Source: JAKVAV01 sp047633195
GTDB lineage: Bacteria; Bacteroidota; Bacteroidia; Flavobacteriales_D; Cryomorphaceae
Assembly (NCBI GenBank): GCA_047633195.1
Contig: JBLIEU010000004.1
Location: 1-64,000, forward strand
Direction: 5' to 3'
DNA length: 64,000 nucleotides
Notes under the pieces: generated by a model
Databases searched by the model: none
What the model was told of the DNA's origin: nothing
What the model saw: only the letters and a program-made list of their open reading frames with translations
Position numbers and translations under genes: made by a program
Part shown: positions 26,475 through 35,457 of the stretch, in pieces
Layout: the number at the start of each line of letters is the position of its first letter
Position numbering within the stretch: the stretch's first letter is position 1

Positions 26475-27260
26475 ATGAAAGATTTAATTTCCACTGCAAT
26501 TGAAGCGGCCTACTTAGGTGGACTCGAAATTCTCGATGTATATGAAAGCGACTTTGCAGTAGAAACCAAGGATGATAAGTCACCTTTGACATTAGCCGAC
26601 AAGAGAGCTCACTTAAAGATTGTCGAATTATTGGGTGATGGCTTACCTGTTCTCAGCGAAGAGGGTAAAGCGATTGAATTCAATGAGCGTTCGGGGTGGG
26701 ATCGGTTTTGGATGGTTGATCCACTCGACGGAACCAAAGAGTTTGTAAAGAGGAACGGAGAGTTTACTGTTAATATCGCTTTGATCGAAAACGGTAAATC
26801 TGTTGGAGGGGTTATATACGTTCCCGTGAAAAAGGACCTTTATTTTGGAGCTGTTGGAATGGGTTCATACAAAGTTTCGGATTTTGAAGGGAGCTCATAC
26901 CAATGGGATGAGCTCATAGCAAAAGCCGAAACCCTTCCTGCACCCAGTGATTCTGACAAGTATCGTGCGGTAGGAAGCAGATCACACATGTCTCCTGAAA
27001 CAGAGGAGTTTTTTGAAGAACTTAAAAAGGAGCATGGAGAAATTGAGGTCGTTTCAATGGGAAGTTCACTCAAGATTTGCTTAGTAGCTGAAGGCTCAGC
27101 CAATGTGTATCCGAGATTTGCTCCTACTATGGAGTGGGATACTGCCGCAGGTCATGCCATTGCTAAAGGCGCTGGAAAGAATATTATGGATCATACCACC
27201 AAGGAAGAGATGAAGTACAACAAAGAAAACTTATTGAATAACTGGTTCATTGTGAACTAA
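26475..27260 (+). CDS. cysQ: 3'(2'),5'-bisphosphate nucleotidase
   Basis: Hydrolyses 3'-phosphoadenosine 5'-phosphate (PAP), the inhibitory by-product of sulfotransfer from PAPS, to AMP. The 261 residues carry the inositol-monophosphatase superfamily metal sites: KSPLTLADKRAH (35-46), LSEE (60-63), WMVDPLDGTKEF (79-90), with a late MEWDTAAGHAI. Cytoplasmic. It is paired with the SLC13 permease (6-bp gap) and ends at a strong terminator. With five sulfotransferases nearby, PAP removal should be important, which explains its position. Confidence 0.95.
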   Translation: MKDLISTAIEAAYLGGLEILDVYESDFAVETKDDKSPLTLADKRAHLKIVELLGDGLPVLSEEGKAIEFNERSGWDRFWMVDPLDGTKEFVKRNGEFTVNIALIENGKSVGGVIYVPVKKDLYFGAVGMGSYKVSDFEGSSYQWDELIAKAETLPAPSDSDKYRAVGSRSHMSPETEEFFEELKKEHGEIEVVSMGSSLKICLVAEGSANVYPRFAPTMEWDTAAGHAIAKGAGKNIMDHTTKEEMKYNKENLLNNWFIVN

Positions 27261-27280
27261 AATCAAGATTCAATTAAATA

Positions 27281-27311
27281 AAAAAAGTCCCGCTCAAGCG
27301 GGACTTTTTTT
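27281..27311. terminator. Bidirectional intrinsic terminator
   Basis: Stem of up to 14 bp (27281-27294 with 27297-27310) with core GTCCCGCT/AGCGGGAC, flanked by A6 and T7. It separates convergent cysQ and the S41 peptidase gene. Confidence 0.9.
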
Positions 27312-27341
27312 GAAATGAAAATTATATGGGTCGACTGGTCG

Positions 27342-28961
27342 TTACAATGACGCCGTGTTCGAGATGGAGATCAACGCCTCTCTAATCACTTTATCATCGT
27401 CAGTCATGATGGAGTAAAAGCCATCATTTCCCCAAATATTTCGAGCGATGTATGCCTTTATGCGCAGTTTTAAAACTTCTTTTGAAAGATTAATTCCGCC
27501 AATATCGGGAGTCACTCCCTTTTCTTCGGCGTAGCCCACAAAGCTGTCAAACATGCTTTTGTCTATATCGAAGTTGCGTTCGAATTCTTTGTAATCTTCA
27601 AAGTTTGCTAGATCCTTTCGATGCGTATCAGCATAGTCAAAGCCAAATTGGTTCAAGACGCCTCGGTAGCTCACAATACTGAGGTATTCAGAAGCCCCCA
27701 CAGTGTCAAGTCCAACAAAAATGTCGGGCATGATTCCGCCGCCGCCATAAACGATTCGCCCACCAGGAGTCACGTATTGGAGTGAATCGGGGAAATGTAT
27801 GCTATCGGCAGAAACTAGTTCACCAGTCTCAAAACGATTTTCATAATCCGCTTCGTAGTCGATATCTTGTCCATAAGGCTTTTGGATACTTCTGCCAGAG
27901 GGCGTGTAGTAGCGGGCCACCGTGAGCCTCAAAGCAGAATTATCGGGAAGACTCATATGTTCTTGTACCAGTCCTTTTCCAAAAGATCGACGACCAACGA
28001 TTACTCCTCGGTCATTGTCTTGAATCGCTCCTGCCAAAATCTCTGATGCTGAGGCCGATCCTTGGTCAATCAATATAGCCAGAGGAATATCAGAGTATTT
28101 ACCTCTCTTTGAGGCGGTGTATGATTTTTTCGGACTAGACTTTCCTTCGGTGTATACGATCAGCTGCCCTTTTTGGAGAAATTCTTCGGTGATCTGCACG
28201 GCCGCGGTTAAGTACCCGCCACCATTTCCACGCAAATCAATCACCAACTCGTTCATTCCCTCCTCCTTGAGCTTCTTGGCACTTTGGGAAAATTCCTCAT
28301 ACGTTGTCCGTGCAAATCGACTGATTTTTATGTAGCCGGTGGTATTGTCAATAATCTGAGCGGTCGCCACGCTATTGATGGGAATGGTGCCGCGAGTAAT
28401 TTCGAAAGGGATCAGTTTTTTATTTCGTAGAATGTCTACTTTGACTAGAGTTCCGCCTTCGCCTTTCAAGCGAGAAATGACGTCATCATTTTTAATTTCA
28501 ACACCCGCGATGTTTTCTTCGTCAACGTTAATAATCTTGTCACCCGCCTGTATTCCCAATTCTTGACTCGGTCCGCCATCAAGTGCAGCAACAACTCTTA
28601 CGGTGTCATTTTGAATCAAAAACTCTACTCCAATTCCTTCGAAGTTTCCTTCCAATGGCTCAGTGTAGGAAGCCATTTCTTCTGCACTTATATAATATGA
28701 ATGAGGGTCCAAATCTTCTAAAATCGAGGCAATGGCCTTTTCAATCATTTGATTCTTGGCCACAGTATCCACATACTCGCGGTCTATGTAGCTAATGATT
28801 TGAGTGATTTTATCGGCATTGGAAGAACTGCGCGTTGGTAAAAAAGTTCTTGAGCCGTCTTCAGCGAAAAAGGTACCAAGGTAAATCCCAAATACCAGCA
28901 TAAATGCTAGCATTAACGGGTAGTATATTATTAGTTTGTTTTTATTTGAATTTTGGTTCAT
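27342..28961 (-). CDS. S41 family C-terminal processing peptidase (CtpA-like)
   Basis: 539-residue periplasmic serine protease anchored by an N-terminal membrane segment (10-30). A PDZ domain follows at about 95-185 (EGIGVEFL, LGIQAGDKIINVD). The tail-specific protease core has VIDLRGNGGG (240-249), the SASASE nucleophile block (302-307) and Lys329 in SFGKG, the Ser/Lys dyad. Probable role: trimming or degrading envelope proteins. The dCMP deaminase gene upstream overlaps it by 4 bp. A second S41 protease is at 47.9 kb and is only moderately similar. Confidence 0.93.
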   Translation of the reverse strand: MNQNSNKNKLIIYYPLMLAFMLVFGIYLGTFFAEDGSRTFLPTRSSSNADKITQIISYIDREYVDTVAKNQMIEKAIASILEDLDPHSYYISAEEMASYTEPLEGNFEGIGVEFLIQNDTVRVVAALDGGPSQELGIQAGDKIINVDEENIAGVEIKNDDVISRLKGEGGTLVKVDILRNKKLIPFEITRGTIPINSVATAQIIDNTTGYIKISRFARTTYEEFSQSAKKLKEEGMNELVIDLRGNGGGYLTAAVQITEEFLQKGQLIVYTEGKSSPKKSYTASKRGKYSDIPLAILIDQGSASASEILAGAIQDNDRGVIVGRRSFGKGLVQEHMSLPDNSALRLTVARYYTPSGRSIQKPYGQDIDYEADYENRFETGELVSADSIHFPDSLQYVTPGGRIVYGGGGIMPDIFVGLDTVGASEYLSIVSYRGVLNQFGFDYADTHRKDLANFEDYKEFERNFDIDKSMFDSFVGYAEEKGVTPDIGGINLSKEVLKLRIKAYIARNIWGNDGFYSIMTDDDKVIREALISISNTASL

Positions 28962-29413
28962 CCTATTTTCTCAATATGTTCAATCTCTATTCCTGCATCT
29001 CCTAGCAGCTTCACACCTTCTCCATCCTTATACGATTTGGCAAACACCACGCGGCGAATCCCAGCTTGTAGAACAAGCTTGCTGCAGTCCTTGCAAGGAG
29101 AGAGTGTTAAGTATAACGTAGCATCCTGGGCATTGTTGGTGCTGCGCGCAACCTTCGTTATAGCGTTTGCTTCCGCATGAAGTACAAACCAATGTGTATC
29201 ACCATTGTCGTCTTCGCAGCAATTGTCAAATCCAGCAGGGGTACCGTTGTAACCGTCGGAAATGATCATTCCGTTTTTGACAATAATTGCCCCTACTTGC
29301 TTTCTGCTGCAGTGAGAAAGCTTGCTCCACTCCGCTGCCATCCGCAGATAGGCCACGTCGTAACGGTGCTGCTTTGCTTTATTTTCAAATGTGAGTGTGC
29401 CTGCTGCAGTCAT
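28958..29413 (-). CDS. dCMP deaminase (ComEB-like)
   Basis: 151-residue zinc deaminase of the dCMP/cytidine type; converts dCMP to dUMP for dTMP synthesis. Zinc site: HAEANAI (His and the catalytic Glu) and the SPCKDCSKL pair of cysteines. CSRKQVGAIIVKNG and ISDGYNGTPAGFDNC are dCMP-deaminase-like. The frame stays open upstream through the tRNA gene, but the ATG with complement at 29411-29413 (MTAAGTLTFENK) is the sensible start. A one-mismatch promoter box (TATATTCG) is on the minus strand at 29419-29426. Its stop overlaps the start of the S41 gene. Confidence 0.93.
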   Translation of the reverse strand: MTAAGTLTFENKAKQHRYDVAYLRMAAEWSKLSHCSRKQVGAIIVKNGMIISDGYNGTPAGFDNCCEDDNGDTHWFVLHAEANAITKVARSTNNAQDATLYLTLSPCKDCSKLVLQAGIRRVVFAKSYKDGEGVKLLGDAGIEIEHIEKIG

Positions 29414-29519
29414 AAGTGCGAATATAAAACGGAATTGTGGGCAATGGTTGCTGGGAGAGTAAGTTAAATTAAGTGAAAGGACTTCAGCCTCTGGGTGCTG
29501 TAAGGGCTGCCATTGGACC

Positions 29520-29560
29520 AAAAAAAAAGTGAGAAACTTTGCTCTCGCTCTGTTTCTCAC
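29520..29560 (-). terminator. Intrinsic terminator of tRNA-Leu
   Basis: On the minus strand GTGAGAAAC (29552-29560) pairs with GTTTCTCAC (29529-29537) and is followed by nine T residues. It starts about 10 bp after the tRNA 3' end. Confidence 0.85.
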
Positions 29561-29569
29561 TCCGTTTTG

Positions 29570-29651
29570 TACCCGGGGCGGGAATCGAACCCGCACTCCC
29601 GAAAGAACTGGATTTTGAATCCAGCGCGTCTACCAGTTCCGCCACCCGGGC
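29570..29651 (-). tRNA. tRNA-Leu (anticodon CAA)
   Basis: 82-nt class II tRNA. Acceptor GCCCGGG pairs with CCCGGGT (first pair G-U), discriminator A. The anticodon stem CTGGA/TCCAG holds the loop TTCAAAA with anticodon CAA (29615-29617), reading UUG. There is a 13-nt variable arm, and the T arm is GCGGG-TTCGATT-CCCGC. CCA is not encoded. An excellent promoter lies just upstream and a terminator just downstream. Confidence 0.96.
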
Positions 29652-29665
29652 ATTGTTGAATGCCG

Positions 29666-29696
29666 CAAAATTACTCATTCATTGCAATAAGCCAAA
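29666..29696 (-). promoter_or_regulatory. Promoter of tRNA-Leu (TTTG-N19-TAATTTTG)
   Basis: Complete Bacteroidota sigma-type promoter on the minus strand: -33 TTTG (complement at 29693-29696), exactly 19 bp, then TAATTTTG (complement at 29666-29673), 14 bp before the tRNA 5' end. Confidence 0.85.
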
Positions 29697-29733
29697 CAAA
29701 ATCTGAAAAGCCTAGATTTGCACCCAATGTTTC

Positions 29734-29764
29734 TTTGGATGTCAAGGCCATAATCGTAGCTTTG
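29734..29764 (+). promoter_or_regulatory. Promoter of prs (TTTG-N19-TAGCTTTG)
   Basis: -33 TTTG at 29734-29737, 19-bp spacer, -7 TAGCTTTG at 29757-29764, 14 bp before the prs ATG. This is the best-formed protein-gene promoter in the window. Confidence 0.85.
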
Positions 29765-29778
29765 CAGCCATTTTCAAA

Positions 29779-30714
29779 ATGAGCAATTCAGTCAAAATAT
29801 TCGCAGGAAGTGCATCCGAAGATCTCGGTACGAGGATCGCACGTGCATACGGTCAGGAGTTAGGAAATCTAAAGATGTCCAAATTTAGTGATGGTGAGTT
29901 CCAGATTTCTTACGAGGAGAGCATTCGTGGTAACGACGTTTTCATCATTCAATCCACATTTCCACCAGCAGATAATCTGATGGAGCTGCTTCTTATGGTT
30001 GACGCAGCCAAGAGAGCCTCTGCCAAAAGAATTGTTGCCATATTGCCTTACTTCGGTTTTGCTAGGCAAGACAGAAAGGATAAGCCACGTGTGGCGATCG
30101 GCGCTAAATTGGTAGCCAATCTACTCACTGCCGCAGGAGTGGATCGTGTGATGACAATGGATCTTCACGCTGACCAAATTCAAGGATTTTTTGAAGTACC
30201 AGTAGATCACCTTTTTGCATCTTCTATCTTTTTGCCTTTTATAGAAACCCTCGATACGTCAAACTTGATCATGGCTGCTCCCGATACAGGAGGAACCAAG
30301 CGCGCAAATGCTTACGCCAAGTATTTGAACGTGGATATGGCTATCTGCTATAAGCAGAGAAAAGTAGCCAACCATATCGAGAGCATGACAGTGATCGGTG
30401 ATGTAGAAGGAAAAGACGTTTTATTAGTAGATGATATTATTGATACTGCTGGGACATTGACAACGGCTGCCGATATGATGATGGATCGAGGTGCAAAAAG
30501 CGTTCGCGCCCTTTGCACGCACGCTGTATTATCTGGTCCTGCGTATGATAGAATCGAAAAGTCCACCATCAAAGAATTGATCGTTACAGATACCATTCCA
30601 TTGAAGAAGAAACATGACAAAATACGTGTGTTGACTGTTGCGGACTTATTCGCAGACGTTATTCACAGCGCGATCAATTACCAATCCATTAGCAAATATT
30701 TTATCGTTTCATAA
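29779..30714 (+). CDS. prs: Ribose-phosphate pyrophosphokinase
   Basis: Makes PRPP from ribose-5-phosphate and ATP for nucleotide, His and Trp synthesis. 311 residues, normal length. FSDGEFQISYEESIRG, FGFARQDRK (metal/ATP loop), MDLHADQIQGFFEVPVDHL (PRPP synthase signature) and the PRPP-binding VLLVDDIIDTAGTL are all present. It starts from a consensus promoter 14 bp upstream, implying a very short leader. rplY follows 12 bp after the stop and pth after that, an arrangement shared with many bacteria. Confidence 0.97.
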   Translation: MSNSVKIFAGSASEDLGTRIARAYGQELGNLKMSKFSDGEFQISYEESIRGNDVFIIQSTFPPADNLMELLLMVDAAKRASAKRIVAILPYFGFARQDRKDKPRVAIGAKLVANLLTAAGVDRVMTMDLHADQIQGFFEVPVDHLFASSIFLPFIETLDTSNLIMAAPDTGGTKRANAYAKYLNVDMAICYKQRKVANHIESMTVIGDVEGKDVLLVDDIIDTAGTLTTAADMMMDRGAKSVRALCTHAVLSGPAYDRIEKSTIKELIVTDTIPLKKKHDKIRVLTVADLFADVIHSAINYQSISKYFIVS

Positions 30715-30726
30715 ACACAATCAAAA

Positions 30727-31365
30727 ATGAAAACAGTATCGTTGAGCGGTTCTCCGAGAGAGAACGTAGGGAAAAAAGATGCTAGGCTCGTTAGAGCGGA
30801 AGGGAAAATTCCTTGCGTACTTTACGGCGGCGAAGACCAAAAACATTTTTCCATTAATTACATTGAGTTTAACAAGTACATCTATACTCCTGATGTATAC
30901 ATTTATGAATTGGATCTAAACGGAACAAAGGTGAATGCGATCATTCGTGACATCCAGTTTCATCCAGTAACGGATGCAACAATTCACGTTGACTTCTTGG
31001 AGCTTGTCGAAGGAAAGCAAGTTACAATGGATCTTCCTCTCAGATTCTCAGGAAATTCAATCGGAGTAAGAAATGGAGGGCGCCTTTTGTCCAACTTCCG
31101 TAGTGTAAATATAAAGGGAATTCCCGCTGACCTTCCCGAAGCGGTTGAAGTTGATATCACGAATCTGCGTATCGCTCAATTTATTCGTGTTGAGGACCTG
31201 AAATTACCATCTGCAACTATTTTGCACAGCCCAAAAGCGGTTATAGTAGGTGTGAAAATGGCTCGTGGTGCTGTTGACGATGATGCAGAACCAGGTGAAG
31301 AAGGTGCTGAAGGAGAAGCTGCTGAAGGTTCTGAAGAAGCTACCGAAGCCAAAGCTGAAGATTAA
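30727..31365 (+). CDS. rplY: 50S ribosomal protein L25/Ctc
   Basis: 5S-rRNA-binding ribosomal protein of the long CTC form, 212 residues. The L25 domain (about 1-92) has LRG-type KDARLVRAEGKIPCVLYGG and HVDFLEL. A TL5-type C-terminal domain (about 95-182) follows, and then a strongly acidic Glu/Ala-rich tail (183-212), common in Bacteroidota. It is 12 bp after prs and 19 bp before pth. Confidence 0.95.
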   Translation: MKTVSLSGSPRENVGKKDARLVRAEGKIPCVLYGGEDQKHFSINYIEFNKYIYTPDVYIYELDLNGTKVNAIIRDIQFHPVTDATIHVDFLELVEGKQVTMDLPLRFSGNSIGVRNGGRLLSNFRSVNIKGIPADLPEAVEVDITNLRIAQFIRVEDLKLPSATILHSPKAVIVGVKMARGAVDDDAEPGEEGAEGEAAEGSEEATEAKAED

Positions 31366-31384
31366 GTCTAACCCTACCGATACC

Positions 31385-31948
31385 TTGAAATATCTCGTAG
31401 TCGGCTTGGGAAATGTGGGCGTTAAATACCTAAACACGCGCCATAATATAGGATTCAAAGTAGCCGACGCTCTCGCTGAGCGATCGGCTGCTTCGTTTTC
31501 AGAAGATCGGTACGGAGCCATATCTTCCATAAAGCACCGAGGAAGAACTCTGATTGTATTGAAGCCCAATACTTTCATGAACCTTAGTGGAAAGGCAGTA
31601 AACTATTGGCTTCAAAAAGAGAAAATCCCTTTGGAGCGCCTGCTTCTAGTCACCGATGATTTGGCTTTGCCTTATGGCAAGCAAAGGCTTCGGATGAAAG
31701 GCAGTGATGGCGGACACAATGGTCTGAAAGATACAAATGCTATCATAGGAAGGCAAGATTATGCACGACTTAGAATAGGGATTGGGGACGAGTTTCATAA
31801 GGGTGGTCAAATAGATTACGTCTTAGGTGACTGGTCTATGACCGAAGAAAAAACATTAGATGAGAGAATCGAAATTGCCGTCGATACTTGCCTCTCTTTT
31901 TGCTCCATAGGTGGCCCTCAAACAATGACAGCTTTTAATAACAAATAG
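31385..31948 (+). CDS. pth: Peptidyl-tRNA hydrolase
   Basis: Releases peptidyl-tRNA by cleaving the peptide-tRNA ester. From the TTG at 31385 it has 187 residues beginning MKYLVVGLGN, with catalytic His20 in NTRHNIGF, KPNTFMNLSG and GSDGGHNGLK. No ATG or GTG lies between the rplY stop (31365) and the conserved start, and the longer open frame runs through rplY in another frame, so a TTG start is the best reading. Third gene of the prs-rplY-pth unit. Confidence 0.94.
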   Translation: MKYLVVGLGNVGVKYLNTRHNIGFKVADALAERSAASFSEDRYGAISSIKHRGRTLIVLKPNTFMNLSGKAVNYWLQKEKIPLERLLLVTDDLALPYGKQRLRMKGSDGGHNGLKDTNAIIGRQDYARLRIGIGDEFHKGGQIDYVLGDWSMTEEKTLDERIEIAVDTCLSFCSIGGPQTMTAFNNK

Positions 31949-31985
31949 TTAACCCGCGCAAACTTCTTAACTTGGCGTTAACTCA

Positions 31986-31993
31986 TACTTTTG
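31986..31993 (+). promoter_or_regulatory. -7 promoter box (TACTTTTG) of the large T9SS protein gene
   Basis: Exact TAnnTTTG match, 24 bp before the ATG at 32018 and followed by CA. No clear -33 TTTG at the standard spacing. Confidence 0.6.
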
Positions 31994-32017
31994 CACCCAT
32001 AATAAAACCCAATTAAA

Positions 32018-35000
32018 ATGAAGAAAATTTACTTCTTGCTATTTGCAGCAATGACCATGACTTTTCAGTCAGCAGTTGCTCAAAGCGACCTCCTGATTTC
32101 AGGAGTCGTAGATGGTGACCTTCCTGGTGGTAAACCTAAGGCCATTGAGATCTATGTGATCAATGATATCGCAGACCTTAGCGTTTATGGAATTGGATCT
32201 GCCAACAATGGTGGAGGCACCGATGGTGTTGAATTCATATTTCCAGCAGATGCAGCCACTGCCGGCGACTTTATTTACATAAGGTCTGCCGACGGTGGAG
32301 ATGATGTATTGTTCAATGATTATTTTGGATTTGATGCAGACTATCAATCTAGCGCTGCAGCCATTAATGGTGACGATGCTGTTGAACTCTTTCTAAATGA
32401 CGCAGTAGTAGACGTCTTTGGTGACATTAATGTAAACGGTGACGGCGAATCTTGGGATTACACAGACGGTTGGGCTTATCGCCAAAACGGAACTGGCCCA
32501 TCAGCTGTATTCACCGAATCAGAATGGCCTATTGAAGGTGCAGGACTTCTTGATGGATTTATGACCAACGCAGAAGCTAACTTTCCTTTTCCTATAGGGA
32601 CATACTCTACTGAAGGTGGCGGAGGCGACCCAGTTGAAGCGACCATCCAAGAAATTCAAGAAACAGTAGATCCTGATGGAGATTCTCCATTGGTCGATCA
32701 GATAGTGATTACAACGGGTATCGTTACAGCTTTATACGATGAAGGATTCTGGATCCAAGATGGAACAGGCACATGGAGCGGGGTTTTTGTAAGAGAAGAC
32801 AATCCTGCAGCAGCAATTGGTGATGAGGTTAACATTACTGGAATTGTTCAAGAAAACTTTGGACTTACTAGAATTAACAACCTTACTGATCTTACAGTAG
32901 AATCAAGCGCAAACGCCCTTCCGGCAGCTGAAGTTTTAACTACTGCGATCGCAGGAACTGAAGAATGGGAAGGAGTTCTTATTCAGATTCTTGAAGTTAC
33001 TTGTACTGACAATAACCTTGGATTTGGTGAGTGGTTGATCAATGATGGATCTGGAGACTACCGAGTAGATGATGAACTTTACGATGCCGATCCTCAGCTA
33101 TTGGTAGGTTATGATGTTACTGGTGTAGCTCATTTTAGCTTCAGCGATTTTAAACTTTTTCCGAGAGATGCAGCTGATGTTGCTGTCAACGCTGATGCGA
33201 GTGAACTTGGGTTGGCTTTTGAAGCTTCAGCCATTGGCGAAGGCGAAACTTCAGGGACAATCATCATCGAAGTTGAGATCATCAACCCCTCAGATGTTGA
33301 AACAACTGTAGAAGTTACTGTAACAGGCGGTACTGCTGTGAATGGAACAAATTACAACTTTACTGACCTTACGGTATTGACTTTCGCTGCAAGTGACGCG
33401 ACTGCTCAGACGTTTGAGGTGGAAATTCTAGACGACTTAGATCCGAATGAAGACCGCACGGTGATCTTCACGCTTCAAAATGCTACGAACGGAGCTACTC
33501 TTGCTACCAGCGAATTAACGTTGACCATTCAAGATGACGATACAGCTATCGAACTTACTGATATTGTTGTAGCTGCTGAAGAAGATGCGAATGGTGTCGC
33601 AGTTAATATTGGTAATGAATACACTGTTGCTGGAATCGTTTATGGTGTAAACATGGGTGGATCCGCTCAGTCTTTTACCCTTATTGACCAAACAGGTGGT
33701 GTAGGAACATATTCTAATTCACCTGTAGATGACTACGTCGTTACTGAAGGAGATAGTATTGTGCTAACTGGAACAATTAGTCAGTTCAATGGATTGACTC
33801 AATTCAACCCAACGGCGATTGACCTTATTTCTCAAGGGAATGAGCTCAATGAGCCAGTTGTTATTACTGAGTTTTCCAATGACATAGTATCTCAATTGGT
33901 GAAGCTAGAATGTGTTTTCTTAGTTGATCCAGGACAATGGTCAGGAACAGGATCTGGATTTAATGTAACAGTTGGTAATGGGACTACTGAGTTCACCTTG
34001 CGCATCGACAATGATGTTGACCTTTACAGTGCGCCTGCTCCAGATGGAACTTTTGACGTAACAGGTATTGTAGGGCAATTTGATTCTGAAGCACCATTAT
34101 TGGAAGGGATTCAGTTGCTTCCACGCAGAATTTCAGACATCGTTTCGCAAGAATGCGGAATCGTAACTCCACCTATCAATGATAATTGCGATGCCGCGAT
34201 CAATCTTGACGACCTTCTTGGAGGACCGATTGGGGAAGCGCAATTCTCAAGTCAATTTTCAAATGATGGAGCAACCGTTCCTGCGGACGCTGTAACAGCT
34301 GGATTTGAATGTTTTGGAGAGCCTGATGGCTCTGCATCGGGTCCTTCATTGGAAAACAATGTTTGGTTTGAATTCACTGGTGATGGAAATACTTACTTTC
34401 TTGAAACGAACGACTGCAATGGTACTGCCGAAGAATACATTCCTGACGGAGACACGCAAATTGCGGTTTACTTAGGTTTCTGTGGAATCTTCCAATCCCC
34501 ACTATTGTGTAATGAAGATGGACCCAATGCTGCGGCAGGAAACTATGCTGCTGGTTTAGAGATTCCAACTGAGGCTGGAGCATTCTACACAGTTATGGTT
34601 GACGGTTACTTAGGAGTAGCTGGAGACTTTTGCTTGTCTTTGACGAGACTTGCTTCTCCAATTGATGAGTGCGCTGGAGCGGCCGATCTTTCTGATCTTA
34701 CAGGCGGAGCTTTGAACGAAGCGCAGACTTCAGGAGCTTTCTCAAATGTAGGTGCTACATCAGTTGATGATCCTAATCCAAACGATGTTGAAGCTGATTG
34801 CTGGTTCGGAGATCCTCTTATCTCGGCTACAGTTTGGTTTAGCTTTGAAGGAGATGGTAATGAGTACTTCATCGAAACAGTAAACTGTGGAGAGGTGACT
34901 GATTACATCGATGACGGGGACACTCAAATGGCAATCTTCACAGGAGAATGTGGTGATTTAGCCCAAGTAGCTTGTAACGAAGATGGACCTCAATCGACAG

Positions 35001-35377
35001 GCACTGAATTTCCAGCTGGAATCTCATTTGTTACTGAAGTCGGAGTGACTTACCAAGTGATGATCGACGGATACGCAGGTGTTGACGGTGAGTTCTGCAT
35101 GCAAATGACAGCAACAAGCCTTCTAGCTACTGATAATTCTGATGAATTTGAATTCAGCGCTTACCCTAATCCAACGAACGGAATGGTGACGATCGAATCC
35201 CCTGTTTCATTGGAAAATGTGACATTAGTGAATGTTCTAGGACAGCGAGTTAAGCAATGGAACATCATTTCTGCTGAGCGATTTGAATTCAACACAAATG
35301 ACGTTGAGCCTGGTGTTTACCTTTTGCAAGCGATGAGCGAAGGAAAGATATCTACATTGAAGCTTATTGTTGAGTAA
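32018..35377 (+). CDS. Large secreted multidomain protein with T9SS C-terminal sorting domain
   Basis: 1119-residue secreted protein. Signal peptide 1-21 (cut after AVAQ). A lamin-tail-like beta domain spans about 24-196 (KAIEIYVINDIADLSVYGIG). OB-fold-like regions lie at about 205-385 and 515-705 (GIVTALYDEGFWIQDGTG and a related segment). A Calx-beta domain is at about 392-508, ending in TIQDDD. Two similar Cys-containing modules of about 155 residues cover about 720-1035. The type IX sorting domain runs from about 1046 (FSAYPNPTNG) to the end (GVYLLQ, LKLIVE). No catalytic site is recognised; it may bind surfaces, glycans or nucleic acid. It is acidic throughout. Its own promoter and a strong terminator make it a single-gene unit. 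Confidence 0.9.
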   Translation: MKKIYFLLFAAMTMTFQSAVAQSDLLISGVVDGDLPGGKPKAIEIYVINDIADLSVYGIGSANNGGGTDGVEFIFPADAATAGDFIYIRSADGGDDVLFNDYFGFDADYQSSAAAINGDDAVELFLNDAVVDVFGDINVNGDGESWDYTDGWAYRQNGTGPSAVFTESEWPIEGAGLLDGFMTNAEANFPFPIGTYSTEGGGGDPVEATIQEIQETVDPDGDSPLVDQIVITTGIVTALYDEGFWIQDGTGTWSGVFVREDNPAAAIGDEVNITGIVQENFGLTRINNLTDLTVESSANALPAAEVLTTAIAGTEEWEGVLIQILEVTCTDNNLGFGEWLINDGSGDYRVDDELYDADPQLLVGYDVTGVAHFSFSDFKLFPRDAADVAVNADASELGLAFEASAIGEGETSGTIIIEVEIINPSDVETTVEVTVTGGTAVNGTNYNFTDLTVLTFAASDATAQTFEVEILDDLDPNEDRTVIFTLQNATNGATLATSELTLTIQDDDTAIELTDIVVAAEEDANGVAVNIGNEYTVAGIVYGVNMGGSAQSFTLIDQTGGVGTYSNSPVDDYVVTEGDSIVLTGTISQFNGLTQFNPTAIDLISQGNELNEPVVITEFSNDIVSQLVKLECVFLVDPGQWSGTGSGFNVTVGNGTTEFTLRIDNDVDLYSAPAPDGTFDVTGIVGQFDSEAPLLEGIQLLPRRISDIVSQECGIVTPPINDNCDAAINLDDLLGGPIGEAQFSSQFSNDGATVPADAVTAGFECFGEPDGSASGPSLENNVWFEFTGDGNTYFLETNDCNGTAEEYIPDGDTQIAVYLGFCGIFQSPLLCNEDGPNAAAGNYAAGLEIPTEAGAFYTVMVDGYLGVAGDFCLSLTRLASPIDECAGAADLSDLTGGALNEAQTSGAFSNVGATSVDDPNPNDVEADCWFGDPLISATVWFSFEGDGNEYFIETVNCGEVTDYIDDGDTQMAIFTGECGDLAQVACNEDGPQSTGTEFPAGISFVTEVGVTYQVMIDGYAGVDGEFCMQMTATSLLATDNSDEFEFSAYPNPTNGMVTIESPVSLENVTLVNVLGQRVKQWNIISAERFEFNTNDVEPGVYLLQAMSEGKISTLKLIVE
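34171..35110 (+). repeat. Tandem duplicated module within the T9SS protein gene
   Basis: Two in-frame copies of about 470 bp (34171-34655 and 34656-35110) encode modules with the same order of motifs: a Cys near the start, NNVWFEF/ATVWFSF, GDGN[TE]YF, DGDTQ[IM]A, CNEDGP and MVDGY/MIDGY. Confidence 0.75.
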
Positions 35378-35398
35378 GTAGAATTAGATCATAAAATG

Positions 35399-35432
35399 AA
35401 AGCCGGCTATCTGAGAAGATAGCCGGCTTTTT
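35399..35432. terminator. Strong intrinsic terminator
   Basis: Perfect 14-bp stem (35399-35412 with 35417-35430) with GAGA loop, core GCCGGCTATCT, followed by T-tract. It lies between the convergent T9SS protein gene and glyS. Confidence 0.9.
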
Positions 35433-35457
35433 CTTGAGTCTCAATACCCAATATCAA

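Noticed and set aside
29414..29678. Longer N-terminus for the dCMP deaminase and other open frames across the tRNA-Leu gene
   Set aside because: The frames run through the tRNA and its terminator; the family N-terminus starts at the ATG complement 29411-29413.
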